From Pseudacidovorax sp. RU35E (GTDB taxonomy: Bacteria > Pseudomonadota > Gammaproteobacteria > Burkholderiales > Burkholderiaceae_C): DNA of 64,000 nucleotides. This document shows positions 57,301 to 64,000 of the stretch, piece after piece; within the stretch, counting starts at the first letter, position 1; every line of letters starts with the position of its first letter. Both the position numbers and the translations under genes were made by a program. Where the stretch lies: the NCBI RefSeq assembly GCF_900156165.1, contig NZ_FTMY01000008.1, positions 1 through 64,000 on the forward strand. The letters run 5' to 3'. The notes under the pieces are model-generated. The model made no database searches, was not told where the DNA came from, and was given only the letters and a program-made list of their open reading frames with translations.

Positions 57301-57414
57301 CTTGGCCGCGTTCTCCAGCGACTTGCGCACTTCGCCATGCACCCAGGCCAGCGGGCCGAGGTCGGTGGAAGTGGACTCAAGGATCGGCATCGTGCTGGCG
57401 CCAGCGGTATTCAT
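51319..57414 (-). CDS. chpA: ChpA/PilL hybrid chemosensory histidine kinase (multi-Hpt CheA)
   Basis: A 2031-residue cytoplasmic signalling kinase of the type IV pilus Chp system. An N-terminal PilL-type pseudo-Hpt region (LHQAAGALQMVG, residues 60-75) and helical repeats lead to three canonical Hpt sites: HTLKGSARMVG near 722, HSLAGSSATVG near 1115 and HTLKGSARLAG near 1271. Long Pro/Ala/Glu-rich linkers lie between. A dimerisation helix pair, the HATPase (LLRNAVVHGIEPP near 1600; GRGIGMDVVRAEV near 1700), a CheW-like domain near 1745 and a receiver (MVVDDS near 1903, Asp in VLSDIEMPRMDG near 1950) follow. It would phosphorylate PilG and PilH. It starts 66 bp after pilJ. Confidence 0.96.
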   Translation of the reverse strand: MNTAGASTMPILESTSTDLGPLAWVHGEVRKSLENAAKAVHRHQLGHAPGQAGDEAELKAAVHHLHQAAGALQMVGQGGAGRLASGMEWAVQRLLREPTVQTASAVAAIERAGFALTDFLARLMGGRPAPALGLFPHYRDMLELAGAERIHPADLWPEPWSWPPLPRPEGVPPLVLDAQVRAGLDRDLLPVVKSGHAESARRLAALCLRLMAGQAPGTPSAGFWLLAGAFFEALGAGVLPADAYARRTASRVMLQYAALARGAAPVADRLGQDLLFFCAQARVPTPPPGPLPLLTTVRRAWGLGRGDPVDYEQRRFGRFDPALLAQARRRAEAAKECWSAISDGDLNRLRPAADSFAQLGESLMGLYPAAAPLVQAFDQVLGEVIHRGEPPSTELALEVATALLHMEAAFDDLDPQDRELAERIVQLAGRIERARSGAPSEPLAPWMEALYHRVSDRQSLGTVVDELRAHLGELEKSLDQFFRRPGDGSVLRAVPAQLTQMRGVLSVLGLDQAARAVQRMREDVEQLLAEGAGQGQIAPEAPGVERLGHNLGALGFLIDMLAYQPALARRLFVFDELAGRLDPLMGRQGAPAPAAPPQDESPAGDDESARAVDAQIAQRLAEVAAPAPRTAPEPVVAPALEAFSRAAETWQTPPMAPASPGPARPEAALPPGMDVAELDEDDLRAIFLDEAREVLQSARVALQSLAQPPGSGDELTVLRRAFHTLKGSARMVGLAEVGDAAWSCEQVLNTWLAEQRRADAPLMAALQGALPGFAAWIEAIAGGGTPPPSEPWLAPMRALIAAPEPVALPASPRHSEAAKSADDPQGPRAVPAPPPAPLQALPIFEPDFEATTLPAPLEPLPAPVEEPDLLPDLDLDLGGPTRPADLDYLLPDPPPSPRVPPPLPGFGHTRMEEELAFDEPPTLPAPIRREDEEAEFDDQTAADFERTAQAEPAEESVPLAPGYGVDFELSMVRSEATDDDGLAAANKSLPSGGAGEQASDAPQPAPADDSVAAPPVPELEAAQAPAVPHPYPEPEPEPQPEPAQAVAPEPAPPGSDPLPRIAPDEVRLVGGLRIPQALYNVYLSEAEDWSRQLAERLAAWAEVPERRLPDDAVAAAHSLAGSSATVGFALLSELARLVEQVLQHLQGEHRAGTAEAAVLVEAAQEIRRLLHQFAAGFVKAPAAGLPDRLRALLAVPVAEPMSPGTPASALGPDVALEPEDELGAVQDAVDHELFPIFEEEAAELLPELSRALRAWAAEPADGDARAQVLRALHTLKGSARLAGAMRLGQRAHQMESALEPLGLGEAVRGALEQALGRLDALQAEFDRLRAADSADEARRQQQAADSVAAEHSAPALRVETGAAALADRNPEAPGAESAAVADRRAEGRRPPGLEQALAAALPIPTPTVAAAAGPLVRIRAQLLDRLMAEAGEVTITRGRVEASVEQLRGALGDLTSNLQRLRQQLRDLEVQAESQMQSRQMQSRDAQGFDPLEFDRFTRVQELTRMMAESVDDVAAVHRTLQRTVQVAEDGLQTQARQTRELQRSLLRTRMVAFDNLAERLYRVVRQASKETGKPVTLDLLGGEVEMDRGVLDRIAPAFEHLLRNAVVHGIEPPVERERAGKPATGQLRVEMRQDGNDIAIRFADDGGGLRAERIRDRAETQGLIAPGAPLDEQALAELVFRPGFTTANEVSELAGRGIGMDVVRAEVTALGGRIETRSMAGQGTEFRLVLPLTTAVTQVVMLRAGDLTFGVPASLVELVQRAGATELAQAYAEAHGGYGGESLPFYWAGALLQASDASEQPPGRANTVVVVRSAAQRVLLHVDEVLGSQEVVVKNLGPQLSRVPGLVGVTVLASGAVVMIHNPVVLGTLHGGQARRRQRVALDLPAHDAPGHEGRASAQVPLVMVVDDSITVRRVTQRLLQREGWRVALAADGLQALELLQGERPALVLSDIEMPRMDGFDLVRNIRADAQLANLPVVMITSRIAGKHREHAQALGVDHYLGKPYGEDELLALVRRYAAPAPEEAEAPAS

Positions 57415-57426
57415 GCGGTTGCTCCG

Positions 57427-57474
57427 TCCCCTGGAGGGGGAAGGCGAAGCGCGACGCGCACAGCCTGGGGGTGG
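57427..57474. repeat. Intergenic dispersed repeat, copy D
   Basis: A CCCCTGGAGGGGG core, GCGAAGCGCGACG and AGCCTGGGGGT, matching the second half of copy C. It occupies the 66-bp gap between pilJ and chpA. Confidence 0.5.
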
Positions 57475-57480
57475 TCCATG

Positions 57481-59751
57481 TCATGCAATCTTGAAACGGG
57501 CCACGGACTGCCGGAGTTCCTCGGCCATCTGCGACAGCTCGCGCACCTGCCGTGCCGTGGCGCGGGTGCCCTCGCCGGTCTGCTCGGTCACGGCGAAGAT
57601 GTGCTGGATGCTCGCGGCGACCACGTTGGCCGACTCGGCCTCGCGCGAGGCCGACTGCGAGATCTCCTCGATCAGCTCGGCCAGGCGGCGCGACACGCGG
57701 TCGATCTCGGACAGTGCCGTGCCCGCGTTGTCGGACAGCCGCGCGCCATCGACCACGCCCTGCGTGGAACGCTCCATGGCGCCCACGGCGTCCTGCGTGT
57801 CGGTCTGGATGGCCTTGACCAGCGCGGCGATCTGGCGCGTGGCGTCGCCCGAGCGTTCGGCCAGGCGCTGCACTTCCTCGGCCACCACCGAGAAGCCCCG
57901 GCCCGCTTCGCCCGCCGAGGCCGCCTGGATGGCCGCGTTGAGCGCCAGCACGTTGGTCTGCTCGGTGATGTCCGAGATCAGCTCGGTGATCTCGCCGATC
58001 TCCTGCGAGGACTCGCCCAGGCGTTTGATGCGCTTGGCCGTGTCCTGGATCTGGTCGCGGATCGCGTTCATGCCGCCGATCGCGTTCTGGACCGCCGACA
58101 GGCCGGACTCGGCCGCCTGCAGCGACTGGCGCGCCACCGAAGCCGATTCCTGGGCCTGGGCCGATACGCCGTTGATGCGGGCGGCCATGCTCAGCACGGA
58201 CTGGCCCGTCTCGCGGATCTCGCGCAGCTGCTCGGTCGAGGCGGCCAGCAGCTCGGTCGAGGTCTGGTCCACCTGGCCCGTGGTGTGGGCCACGCGGGTG
58301 GCCGTGTTCTGCACGTTGCCCACCAGCAGGCGCAGTTCCTCCACCGTGTAGTTCACCGAGTCGGCGATGGCGCCGGTGATGTCCTCGGTCACCGTGGCCT
58401 GCTGGGTCAGGTCGCCCTCGGCCACGGTCTGCAGCTCGTTCATCAGCCGCAGGATGGCGCTCTGGTTGGCGCTGTTGACCCGGTTGGACTCGCGGGCCTG
58501 TTCCTCGGCCTGCTGGCGCTCGCGCTCGGCCGCGACGGCGCGCACCCGGCCTTCACGCACCTGCAACCAGCCGATGACCGCCGCCAGGCCCAGCGCGGCC
58601 AGCGACAGCATCACCAGCAGCGCCAGCTCTTCGAAGCCCAGCCCCGTGCGCGACTGCAGCCGCGTCTGCAGCTCACCCAGCGCACGGCGCAGCGGCTCGC
58701 TGTCGGCCAGCACGGCCGCCTGCGCCTCGCGCGCGGCCACCACGCCCTGCAGGTTCTCGAGCACGGCGCGCGCCTGGGTCTGGTTCTGGCGATGGCTGTT
58801 GAGCAGCGCGGTCAGCGCCTCGCGCGCAGCGGGCTCGCGCAGCGGCGTCAGACCCAACGATGCGCTGCCGTCCTGGAGGCCGCGCACGAGTTCCTCGAAG
58901 CGCGTCATGTCCTTGCCGAGCAGGAACACGGCGTCCGGGCTCACGCCCTCGACGGTCAGGAATTCGCTGGCCGACTTGCCGATGCGCTGCGTGAGCATCG
59001 GCAACTGGCTGGCCGCCTGCGCCTCGGCGGGCGATCCGCTGCGCAGGCCGGCAGCCGCCACCGTCTGCGCCGCGTCCAGCTGGTCGGCCGACTGGCGCGC
59101 GATGGCACGCAGGCCGGCGCCGACTTCGATCAGCACCTTCTGCTGGCCGAGCACCACCTTGGCCCCCGCCTCGGCACGGCCGGCCAGGGGCTGGATGCGG
59201 GCCAGCACGGGCGCGTCGTCGGTGCCGAGGGGCGCCAGCCCCAGGTCGTCGTCGCCCCGGGCCAGCCCGGCGATGCGGCGCGTCAGGTCGTCGGTGCTGT
59301 CGCGCAGTTCGGCAAAGGCCGGCACCGTGCCCACCAGCGCCTGCGACACCGACTTGGCCAGCCGCTGCGACTGCATCAGCGCCTGGCCGGCGGAGGCGAG
59401 TTGCTGCGACACGCGGTCGGCGCGCACGGCCGTCCAGCCGGCGGCGGCCAGCAGCATCAGCACGAGCACGGCGAGCAATGCGATGAGCCAGCGCTGGCGC
59501 ACGGCGGGCACGTCGCGCACAGCAGCCGCCGGGATCGGGGCGGCGGCAGGGGCCGGAGCGGCGACCGGGGCGGCGTCGGCGCGCTGCTCGCGCGTCGAGA
59601 GCGCTTCCAGGCCGGCGGGCCGGGTTTCGGCGCGCCGGGGCGCAGGCGCCGGCGCATCCGCGCCGATCACCGTGGTCGGCTGGTCCAGATCGGCCGCACC
59701 GGATTCACGGCTGGGCATGTACTTCTTGAGCGTGTCGACGATCGGGGTCAC
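57481..59751 (-). CDS. pilJ: PilJ methyl-accepting chemotaxis protein
   Basis: A 756-residue transmembrane receptor. A cytoplasmic N-terminal tail precedes helix 1 (about 85-107, [20 protein letters not shown]). The periplasmic PilJ-type sensor region spans about 110-370 with two similar helical repeats ([35 protein letters not shown]). Helix 2 lies near 375-398, then HAMP and a long coiled-coil signalling domain with the hairpin tip [20 protein letters not shown]. It controls ChpA through the PilI adaptor, regulating twitching motility and surface responses. The order pilG-H-I-J-chpA is the standard one. Confidence 0.95.
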   Translation of the reverse strand: MTPIVDTLKKYMPSRESGAADLDQPTTVIGADAPAPAPRRAETRPAGLEALSTREQRADAAPVAAPAPAAAPIPAAAVRDVPAVRQRWLIALLAVLVLMLLAAAGWTAVRADRVSQQLASAGQALMQSQRLAKSVSQALVGTVPAFAELRDSTDDLTRRIAGLARGDDDLGLAPLGTDDAPVLARIQPLAGRAEAGAKVVLGQQKVLIEVGAGLRAIARQSADQLDAAQTVAAAGLRSGSPAEAQAASQLPMLTQRIGKSASEFLTVEGVSPDAVFLLGKDMTRFEELVRGLQDGSASLGLTPLREPAAREALTALLNSHRQNQTQARAVLENLQGVVAAREAQAAVLADSEPLRRALGELQTRLQSRTGLGFEELALLVMLSLAALGLAAVIGWLQVREGRVRAVAAERERQQAEEQARESNRVNSANQSAILRLMNELQTVAEGDLTQQATVTEDITGAIADSVNYTVEELRLLVGNVQNTATRVAHTTGQVDQTSTELLAASTEQLREIRETGQSVLSMAARINGVSAQAQESASVARQSLQAAESGLSAVQNAIGGMNAIRDQIQDTAKRIKRLGESSQEIGEITELISDITEQTNVLALNAAIQAASAGEAGRGFSVVAEEVQRLAERSGDATRQIAALVKAIQTDTQDAVGAMERSTQGVVDGARLSDNAGTALSEIDRVSRRLAELIEEISQSASREAESANVVAASIQHIFAVTEQTGEGTRATARQVRELSQMAEELRQSVARFKIA

Positions 59752-59788
59752 GGGCGGTCCTTCGAAACGGAGACGGCGGCGCGGGTCG

Positions 59789-60322
59789 TCACGCCGCGAT
59801 GTGCAGGAAGCCGGGGTCGGCGGCCAGCGCCTGCAGGTCGAGCACCTGCCAGGCCCGGCCGTCGCTGTCGGTGAGGCAGGCGCCCAGCCAGGGCGGGCGC
59901 ACGGCGTCGGCGTGCTGTACGGCGGTGAATGCGCTGGCGGCGCGCAGCCCCACCAGGGCGTCCACCCGCACGGCGGCGTTCACGCCCAGGCCCTCGCCCA
60001 GCGCCACGAAATGCGAACCCTCCGGCGCCTGGGCGCCCGCATCCGCGGGCAACGGCGAATCGGCGAGCCAATGCGCGAGGCGGATCACGCCGCACAGCCG
60101 GCCGCGCAGGTTGGCCACGCCCAGGAACCAGGGTTTGACGTAGGGAACGGGCTGCGGCGTGGTGGCCGGGAAGATCTCGCCGGCCTGCGGCAGCGGCAGC
60201 AGGCAGGGGCGGCCGCCAGCGTGGACGGCCAGCCACTGGGCAGCCAGCGGCCGCGCCTGCGCCGCCTGCAGCCGTTCGGCCAGGCGGGCCTGGAAGGCGC
60301 GCAGGGATTCACGCTGCGCCAT
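59789..60322 (-). CDS. pilI: PilI CheW-like adaptor protein
   Basis: A 177-residue single CheW domain. [20 protein letters not shown] is the central signature, and [16 protein letters not shown] and [20 protein letters not shown] complete the fold. It bridges PilJ and the kinase ChpA. It lies 37 bp upstream of pilJ and after pilH with a 117-bp gap that shows nothing notable. The ATG gives [20 protein letters not shown], a usual PilI N-terminus. Confidence 0.92.
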   Translation of the reverse strand: MAQRESLRAFQARLAERLQAAQARPLAAQWLAVHAGGRPCLLPLPQAGEIFPATTPQPVPYVKPWFLGVANLRGRLCGVIRLAHWLADSPLPADAGAQAPEGSHFVALGEGLGVNAAVRVDALVGLRAASAFTAVQHADAVRPPWLGACLTDSDGRAWQVLDLQALAADPGFLHIAA

Positions 60323-60439
60323 GGCCTACCCCTTCGGTCGCAGGCAGGCGCCCCCCTGACTCGCCCACGCGGGAAGCGGCATGGACGGCGGCGGCGGGGC
60401 GGGCGAGGCGCATGGCGGAGTTCGGTGAGGAGGGCGGAC

Positions 60440-60805
60440 TCAGTCCAGCGCGTGGATCTTGGCCAGCAGCTCGTCGGCCTGCACCGGCTTGACGATGTAG
60501 TCGCGCGCGCCCTGGCGCAGTCCCCAAACGCGGTCGGTCTCCTGGCCCTTGCTGCTGCACAGGATCACGGGCACCTGGGCGAAACGCGGGTCGCGCATCA
60601 GGCTGCGGGTGAACTGGAAGCCGTTCTGCCCCGGCATGACGATGTCCATCAGGATCAGGTCGGGCAGGCCGACCTCCAGATGCCGCATGGCGGCCTCGGC
60701 GCTCTCGGCGGTGCGCACGGCAAAGCCGTGGCGCTGCAGCAGGTCGGTCAGAAACACCAGCTCGGTGCGGGAGTCGTCGACGACGAGCACGCTGCGGATG
60801 GTCAT
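60440..60805 (-). CDS. pilH: PilH single-domain response regulator
   Basis: A 121-residue CheY-like receiver. VLVVDDSRTE supplies the acidic pocket, the phospho-acceptor Asp is in DLILMDIVMPGQNG (about residue 52), and the Lys is in YIVKPVQADELL. No output domain is present. In Pseudomonas PilH acts as phosphate sink or antagonist of PilG in pilus retraction control. It lies 43 bp after pilG. Confidence 0.93.
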   Translation of the reverse strand: MTIRSVLVVDDSRTELVFLTDLLQRHGFAVRTAESAEAAMRHLEVGLPDLILMDIVMPGQNGFQFTRSLMRDPRFAQVPVILCSSKGQETDRVWGLRQGARDYIVKPVQADELLAKIHALD

Positions 60806-60848
60806 GGGCGGGGTTCTCTCCTGCCTGCGCGCACAGGGGCGCAGACGT

Positions 60849-61259
60849 TCATGAGGCAGCGGGCGCCGGTGCGGCCCCGTCGCCGCCGAACTGCCGCACG
60901 GCCTGCAGCAGCTGGTCCTTGGTGAAGGGTTTGGTCAGGTAGTCCTGCGAGCCCACCATGCGGCCGCGGGCCTTGTCGAAGACGCCGTCGCGCGACGACA
61001 GCATGACCACGGGCACGTGGCTGAACTGGGCATTGCGCTTGATGATGGCGCAGGTCTGGTAGCCGTCCAGCCGAGGCATGAGGATGTCGCAGAAGATCAG
61101 CTGCGGCTGGTGGTCGTTGACCTTCGAGAGCGCGTCGTAGCCATCCTCGGCCAGCAGCACCTCGTGGCCACCCTGCTTGAGGAAGATCTCGGCACTGCGC
61201 CGGATCGTGTTGCTGTCGTCGATCACCAGCACCTTGAAACCCGATCCGTTCGCACTCAT
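60849..61259 (-). CDS. pilG: PilG single-domain response regulator
   Basis: A 136-residue CheY-like receiver. KVLVIDDSNTIRRSAEIFLK opens the fold, the acceptor Asp is in QLIFCDILMPRLDGYQ, and the Lys is in DYLTKPFTKDQLL. It is phosphorylated by ChpA and promotes pilus extension in well-studied homologues. ATG 61259 has GAGAGG six bases upstream; further upstream in-frame starts would overlap that site. Confidence 0.94.
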   Translation of the reverse strand: MSANGSGFKVLVIDDSNTIRRSAEIFLKQGGHEVLLAEDGYDALSKVNDHQPQLIFCDILMPRLDGYQTCAIIKRNAQFSHVPVVMLSSRDGVFDKARGRMVGSQDYLTKPFTKDQLLQAVRQFGGDGAAPAPAAS

Positions 61260-61332
61260 CGCCATCCTCTCGTCTTGGCTGCCGGCCATACTGGGCGGCG
61301 GCGGCGCCCGGACGGTGCCGGCCCCGCGGGGA

Positions 61333-61503
61333 TCAGATCTCGACCATCTCGAAATCTTCCTTGCGCGCGCCGCACTCCGGACAGGTCCAGTTCATCGGAA
61401 CATCGGCCCAGGCGGTGCCGGGGGCAATACCATCGTCGGGCCAACCTGCCGCTTCGTCGTAGATCCACCCGCAAATCAGGCACATCCAGGTTTTCGTATT
61501 CAT
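61333..61503 (-). CDS. rubA: Rubredoxin
   Basis: A 56-residue iron protein with four cysteine ligands in two pairs: Cys8 and Cys11 ([15 protein letters not shown]) and Cys41 and Cys44 ([19 protein letters not shown]). The spacing, Gly-Trp and Asp-Phe positions are those of classical rubredoxin. It carries single electrons in the cytoplasm, for example to rubredoxin-dependent oxygenases or in oxidative stress defence. It lies 73 bp upstream of pilG on the same strand and is divergent from the thiD-like gene. Confidence 0.95.
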   Translation of the reverse strand: MNTKTWMCLICGWIYDEAAGWPDDGIAPGTAWADVPMNWTCPECGARKEDFEMVEI

Positions 61504-61556
61504 CGCAGCTTACGGGCCTCGTTCAAATAATGCAACAATTGTATCTAGACGTCACC

Positions 61557-61577
61557 CCTTTTGACGTTGTCAAAAGG
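61557..61577. promoter_or_regulatory. Perfect inverted repeat overlapping the thiD-like ribosome site
   Basis: CCTTTTGAC, a 3-nt spacer, then GTCAAAAGG. The right arm contains the AAAAGG that would serve as ribosome site, and the ATG is 9 bases further on. ACAATTGT (around 61535-61542) is another palindrome in the same 83-bp divergent gap. Confidence 0.6.
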
Positions 61578-61586
61578 ACTCGTGAC

Positions 61587-62597
61587 ATGCAGACGCACAG
61601 CGCCCGCCATCCCATGCCAAGACCCGGAAACCAGGCCCTTGCAGCGGCGCAAGCCGGCGATGTTAACGAAGGTGACGCAGCCGGCGATGACCCCGCGCAA
61701 GCCGATCTCCTGGACGGCGAGGAACTGCGCCAGCCCTGCGTGCTGGTCTTCAACGCCGGCGATGCCAGCGGTGCCACGGGCCTGAGCGCGGACGCGCTCT
61801 CCGTGGCCTCCGTCGGCGCCCACATGCTGGGCGTGACAACCGGCATCTACGTGCGCGACACGGCCGAGGTGTTCGACCATGTCGCCATCGACGAGGAGCA
61901 TGTGGCCGAGCAGGCCCGCGCCATCCTGGAGGACGTGCCGGTACAGGCCATCAAGGTCGGGTTCGCCGGCAGCCCCGACAACCTGAGCCTGGTGGCCGAG
62001 ATCGCCTCCGACTACCCCGAGGTGCCGGTGGTGGCCTACATGCCCAATCTGTCCTGGTGGGAGGACGAGCCCATCGACAGCTACCTGGACGCCTTCCGCG
62101 ACCTCGTGCTGCCCCAGACCGCCGTGCTGGTGGGCAACCAGGGCACGCTGCGCCGGTGGCTGCTGCCCGAGTGGGACGGCGACCGTCCGCCCACCCCGCG
62201 CGACATCGCCCGTGCGGCCGGCGAACTCGGCGTCTCCTACACCCTGGTGACGGGCATCCTGCGGCCGGACGGCTGGCTGGAGAACGTGCTCACCTCACCC
62301 CAGTCCACCGTGCTGAGCGAGAAGTACGAGCGGCTCGAAGCCGTCTTCGCCGGCGCCGGCGAGACGCTGTCGGCCGCCCTGGCCGCGCTGCTGGCCACCG
62401 GCGCCGACCTCGGTTCGGCCGCATCGGAAGCCCTGGCCTACATGGACCGCAGCCTGGACGCGGGCTTCCGCCCCGGCATGGGGCAGGTGCTGCCCGATCG
62501 CCTGTTCTGGGCCCAGCCCGAGGACGAAGAGGACGAGGGCACCGATCCGCTGGCCTCCACCGACTTCGCCCTGCCGCCGCACGACACCCGGCATTGA
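61587..62597 (+). CDS. ThiD-like (phosphomethylpyrimidine kinase family) protein, divergent
   Basis: A 336-residue ribokinase-like protein of the ThiD family. [20 protein letters not shown] replaces the usual glycine-rich AGSDSGGGAGIQADLKT, and [19 protein letters not shown] replaces the anion-hole [31 protein letters not shown] and [10 protein letters not shown] stand where KIGML and DPVM normally occur. It has an N-terminal extension of about 50 residues and an acidic C-terminus ([11 protein letters not shown]). ThiD makes hydroxymethylpyrimidine diphosphate for thiamine, but the altered catalytic motifs leave activity in doubt. hemL follows 11 bp downstream, probably in the same transcript. 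Confidence 0.72.
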   Translation: MQTHSARHPMPRPGNQALAAAQAGDVNEGDAAGDDPAQADLLDGEELRQPCVLVFNAGDASGATGLSADALSVASVGAHMLGVTTGIYVRDTAEVFDHVAIDEEHVAEQARAILEDVPVQAIKVGFAGSPDNLSLVAEIASDYPEVPVVAYMPNLSWWEDEPIDSYLDAFRDLVLPQTAVLVGNQGTLRRWLLPEWDGDRPPTPRDIARAAGELGVSYTLVTGILRPDGWLENVLTSPQSTVLSEKYERLEAVFAGAGETLSAALAALLATGADLGSAASEALAYMDRSLDAGFRPGMGQVLPDRLFWAQPEDEEDEGTDPLASTDFALPPHDTRH

Positions 62598-62608
62598 CCC
62601 CGCCCGAC

Positions 62609-63892
62609 ATGACCGACACCAATCAACAACTCTTCGACCGTGCGCGCGCCGTGATCCCCGGCGGCGTCAATTCGCCCGTGCGCGCCTTCCGCGCCGTCGG
62701 CGGCACACCGCGCTTCATCGCCCGCGCGCAAGGGCCCTACATGTGGGACGCTGCCGGCCAGCGCTACATCGACTACATCGGCTCCTGGGGACCGATGATC
62801 CTGGGCCACGGCCACCCCGCCGTGGTGGAGGCCGTGCAGCGCGCGGTGGCCGAGGGCTTCTCCTTCGGCGCGCCGACCGAGCGCGAGATCGAGCTGGCCG
62901 AGGCCATCCTGGCGCTGATGCCGTCGATGGAGATGGTGCGGCTGGTGAGCTCCGGCACGGAGGCCGCGATGAGCGCCCTGCGCCTGGCGCGCGGCGCCAC
63001 CGGCCGGCGCCACATCGTCAAGTTCGAGGGCTGCTACCACGGCCATGCCGATGCGCTGCTGGTCAAGGCCGGCTCTGGCCTGGCCACCTTCGGCAACCCC
63101 ACCTCCGCCGGCGTGCCGGCCGAGGTGGTGCAGCACACGCTGGTGCTCGAATACAACAACATCGCCCAGCTCGAAGAAGCCTTCGCGCTGCATGGCCATG
63201 ACATCGCCTGCGTGATGATCGAAGCCATCGCCGGCAACATGAACTTCCTGCGGGCCACGCCCGAGTTCGCCCGCCGCTGCCGCGAGCTGTGCACGCAGCA
63301 TGGCGCGCTGCTGGTGTTCGACGAGGTGATGACGGGCTTTCGCGTCGGCCTGCATGGCGCGCAGGGCGTGCTGGGCATCAAGCCCGACCTCACGGTGCTG
63401 GGCAAGGTGATCGGCGGCGGCATGCCGCTGGCCGCCTTCGGCGGGCCGCGCGCCATCATGGAACAACTGGCGCCGCTCGGTCCGGTCTACCAGGCCGGCA
63501 CGCTGTCGGGCAACCCGGTGGCCACCGCCTGCGGCCTGGCCACGCTCAAGGAGATCGCCCGACCCGGCTTCTACGAGACGCTGTCGGCCAAGACGCGCGC
63601 CCTGGCCGAAGGTCTGCGCCACGCGGCGGCCGATGCCGGCGTGCCCTTCAGCGCCGACTGCGAAGGCGGCATGTTCGGTTTCTTCCTGCTGCCCGAGCTG
63701 CCGCAGAACTACGGCACGGTGATGACCAGCGACGGCGCGAAGTTCAACGCGCTGTTCCACGGTCTTCTGGACCGCGGCGTCTATATTGCGCCGGCCTTGT
63801 ACGAAGCCGGCTTCGTGAGCTCGGCCCATGCGGCCGAGGACATCTCCGCCACCATCGAGGCGGCGCGCGAGGTGTTCAAGACGCTGGGCTGA
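62609..63892 (+). CDS. hemL: Glutamate-1-semialdehyde 2,1-aminomutase
   Basis: A 427-residue PLP enzyme of normal length, making 5-aminolevulinate for tetrapyrroles from glutamate-1-semialdehyde. The PLP lysine is Lys266 in [28 protein letters not shown] start ([18 protein letters not shown]), [52 protein letters not shown] and [12 protein letters not shown] are all conserved. It uses the C5 pathway substrate from glutamyl-tRNA reductase. Haem demand in this genome includes cytochromes such as the partial one just downstream and PuuD. Confidence 0.97.
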   Translation: MTDTNQQLFDRARAVIPGGVNSPVRAFRAVGGTPRFIARAQGPYMWDAAGQRYIDYIGSWGPMILGHGHPAVVEAVQRAVAEGFSFGAPTEREIELAEAILALMPSMEMVRLVSSGTEAAMSALRLARGATGRRHIVKFEGCYHGHADALLVKAGSGLATFGNPTSAGVPAEVVQHTLVLEYNNIAQLEEAFALHGHDIACVMIEAIAGNMNFLRATPEFARRCRELCTQHGALLVFDEVMTGFRVGLHGAQGVLGIKPDLTVLGKVIGGGMPLAAFGGPRAIMEQLAPLGPVYQAGTLSGNPVATACGLATLKEIARPGFYETLSAKTRALAEGLRHAAADAGVPFSADCEGGMFGFFLLPELPQNYGTVMTSDGAKFNALFHGLLDRGVYIAPALYEAGFVSSAHAAEDISATIEAAREVFKTLG

Positions 63893-63916
63893 GCGCCCGC
63901 AGCCCGCGGCGCGGCG

Positions 63917-64000
63917 TCAGCGACTGGCTGGCCGCTGCGCCAGCACCCACTGCGCCATCAGCCGCGCATCGGCTTCGCCGATCTGCGGATGCCGCGGCAT
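63917..64000 (-). CDS. Cytochrome c family protein, C-terminal fragment
   Basis: The last 27 codons and stop of a gene running off the right edge. The sequence MPRHPQIGEADARLMAQWVL matches the C-terminal helix of small class I cytochromes c (Met axial ligand followed by Pro, then the E-x-D-A-R-x-L-x-x-W-V-L helix). The haem-binding CxxCH site lies outside the window. The gene is convergent with hemL. Confidence 0.6.
   Translation of the reverse strand: MPRHPQIGEADARLMAQWVLAQRPASR

Noticed and set aside
53902-59874. Very long open frame on the plus strand opposite chpA and pilJ (1990 codons)
   Set aside because: Its composition is Arg/Gly/His-rich without any recognisable domain, and it is antisense to two clearly recognised genes. 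In high-GC DNA a codon-biased gene often leaves the antisense frame open.
61504-61586. TPP riboswitch in front of the thiD-like gene
   Set aside because: The gap is only 83 bp and lacks the conserved CUGAGA and ACCYGAUC-type elements of the thi box.

Overview
The window is high-GC, densely coded DNA of a betaproteobacterium, most likely Burkholderiales, family Comamonadaceae. Supporting this are three Bug-type solute receptors without membrane partners, a pilG-pilH-pilI-pilJ-chpA cluster beside rubredoxin, a thiD-like gene and hemL, a PuuD-type membrane urate oxidase with a cytochrome c tail, and short intergenic repeats of a kind I associate with this family. There is no rRNA, recognisable tRNA, insertion sequence, prophage or CRISPR array. 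The placement is by recognition of families, not by a database search.

Region 1 (1-12781) is an oxidative hexuronate/aldarate catabolic island. Uronate dehydrogenase and an SMP-30 lactonase would turn glucuronate/galacturonate into glucarate/galactarate. GudD (partial at the left edge) and GarD dehydrate these to 5-dehydro-4-deoxyglucarate, and KdgD converts that to 2-oxoglutarate semialdehyde. A DctPQM TRAP transporter and two Bug receptors would supply substrate. One GntR/FadR and two LacI regulators sit beside matching palindromes.

Region 2 (12892-18662) is housekeeping: phosphatidylserine decarboxylase, an HxlR-like regulator, an FKBP isomerase, then grpE-dnaK-dnaJ with sigma-32-like promoters and terminators. 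Region 3 (18663-23865) is the prkA-yeaH-spoVR stress operon behind a good sigma-54-type promoter.

Region 4 (23956-51027) is mainly purine uptake and catabolism: adenine deaminase, a BMP-type ABC importer, an AzgA permease, a LysR regulator, xanthine dehydrogenase XdhAB, an NCS2 permease fused to a degenerate OHCU-decarboxylase domain, 8-oxoguanine deaminase, glycerate 2-kinase and urate oxidase PuuD. Embedded in it is a LysR-controlled operon (iorA-iorB-bug-thioesterase) for 2-oxoacid oxidation to acyl-CoA, plus an EAL phosphodiesterase. XdhC, 5-hydroxyisourate hydrolase and an intact OHCU decarboxylase are not in the window.

Region 5 (51319-61259) is the type IV pilus chemosensory system ChpA-PilJ-PilI-PilH-PilG. 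Region 6 (61333-64000) holds rubredoxin, a divergent ThiD-like protein, HemL and the C-terminal end of a cytochrome c. The most unusual items are the permease-decarboxylase fusion whose catalytic His is replaced by Phe, the paired LacI operators in front of garD, the iorAB-thioesterase operon, and the ThiD-like protein with altered kinase motifs.
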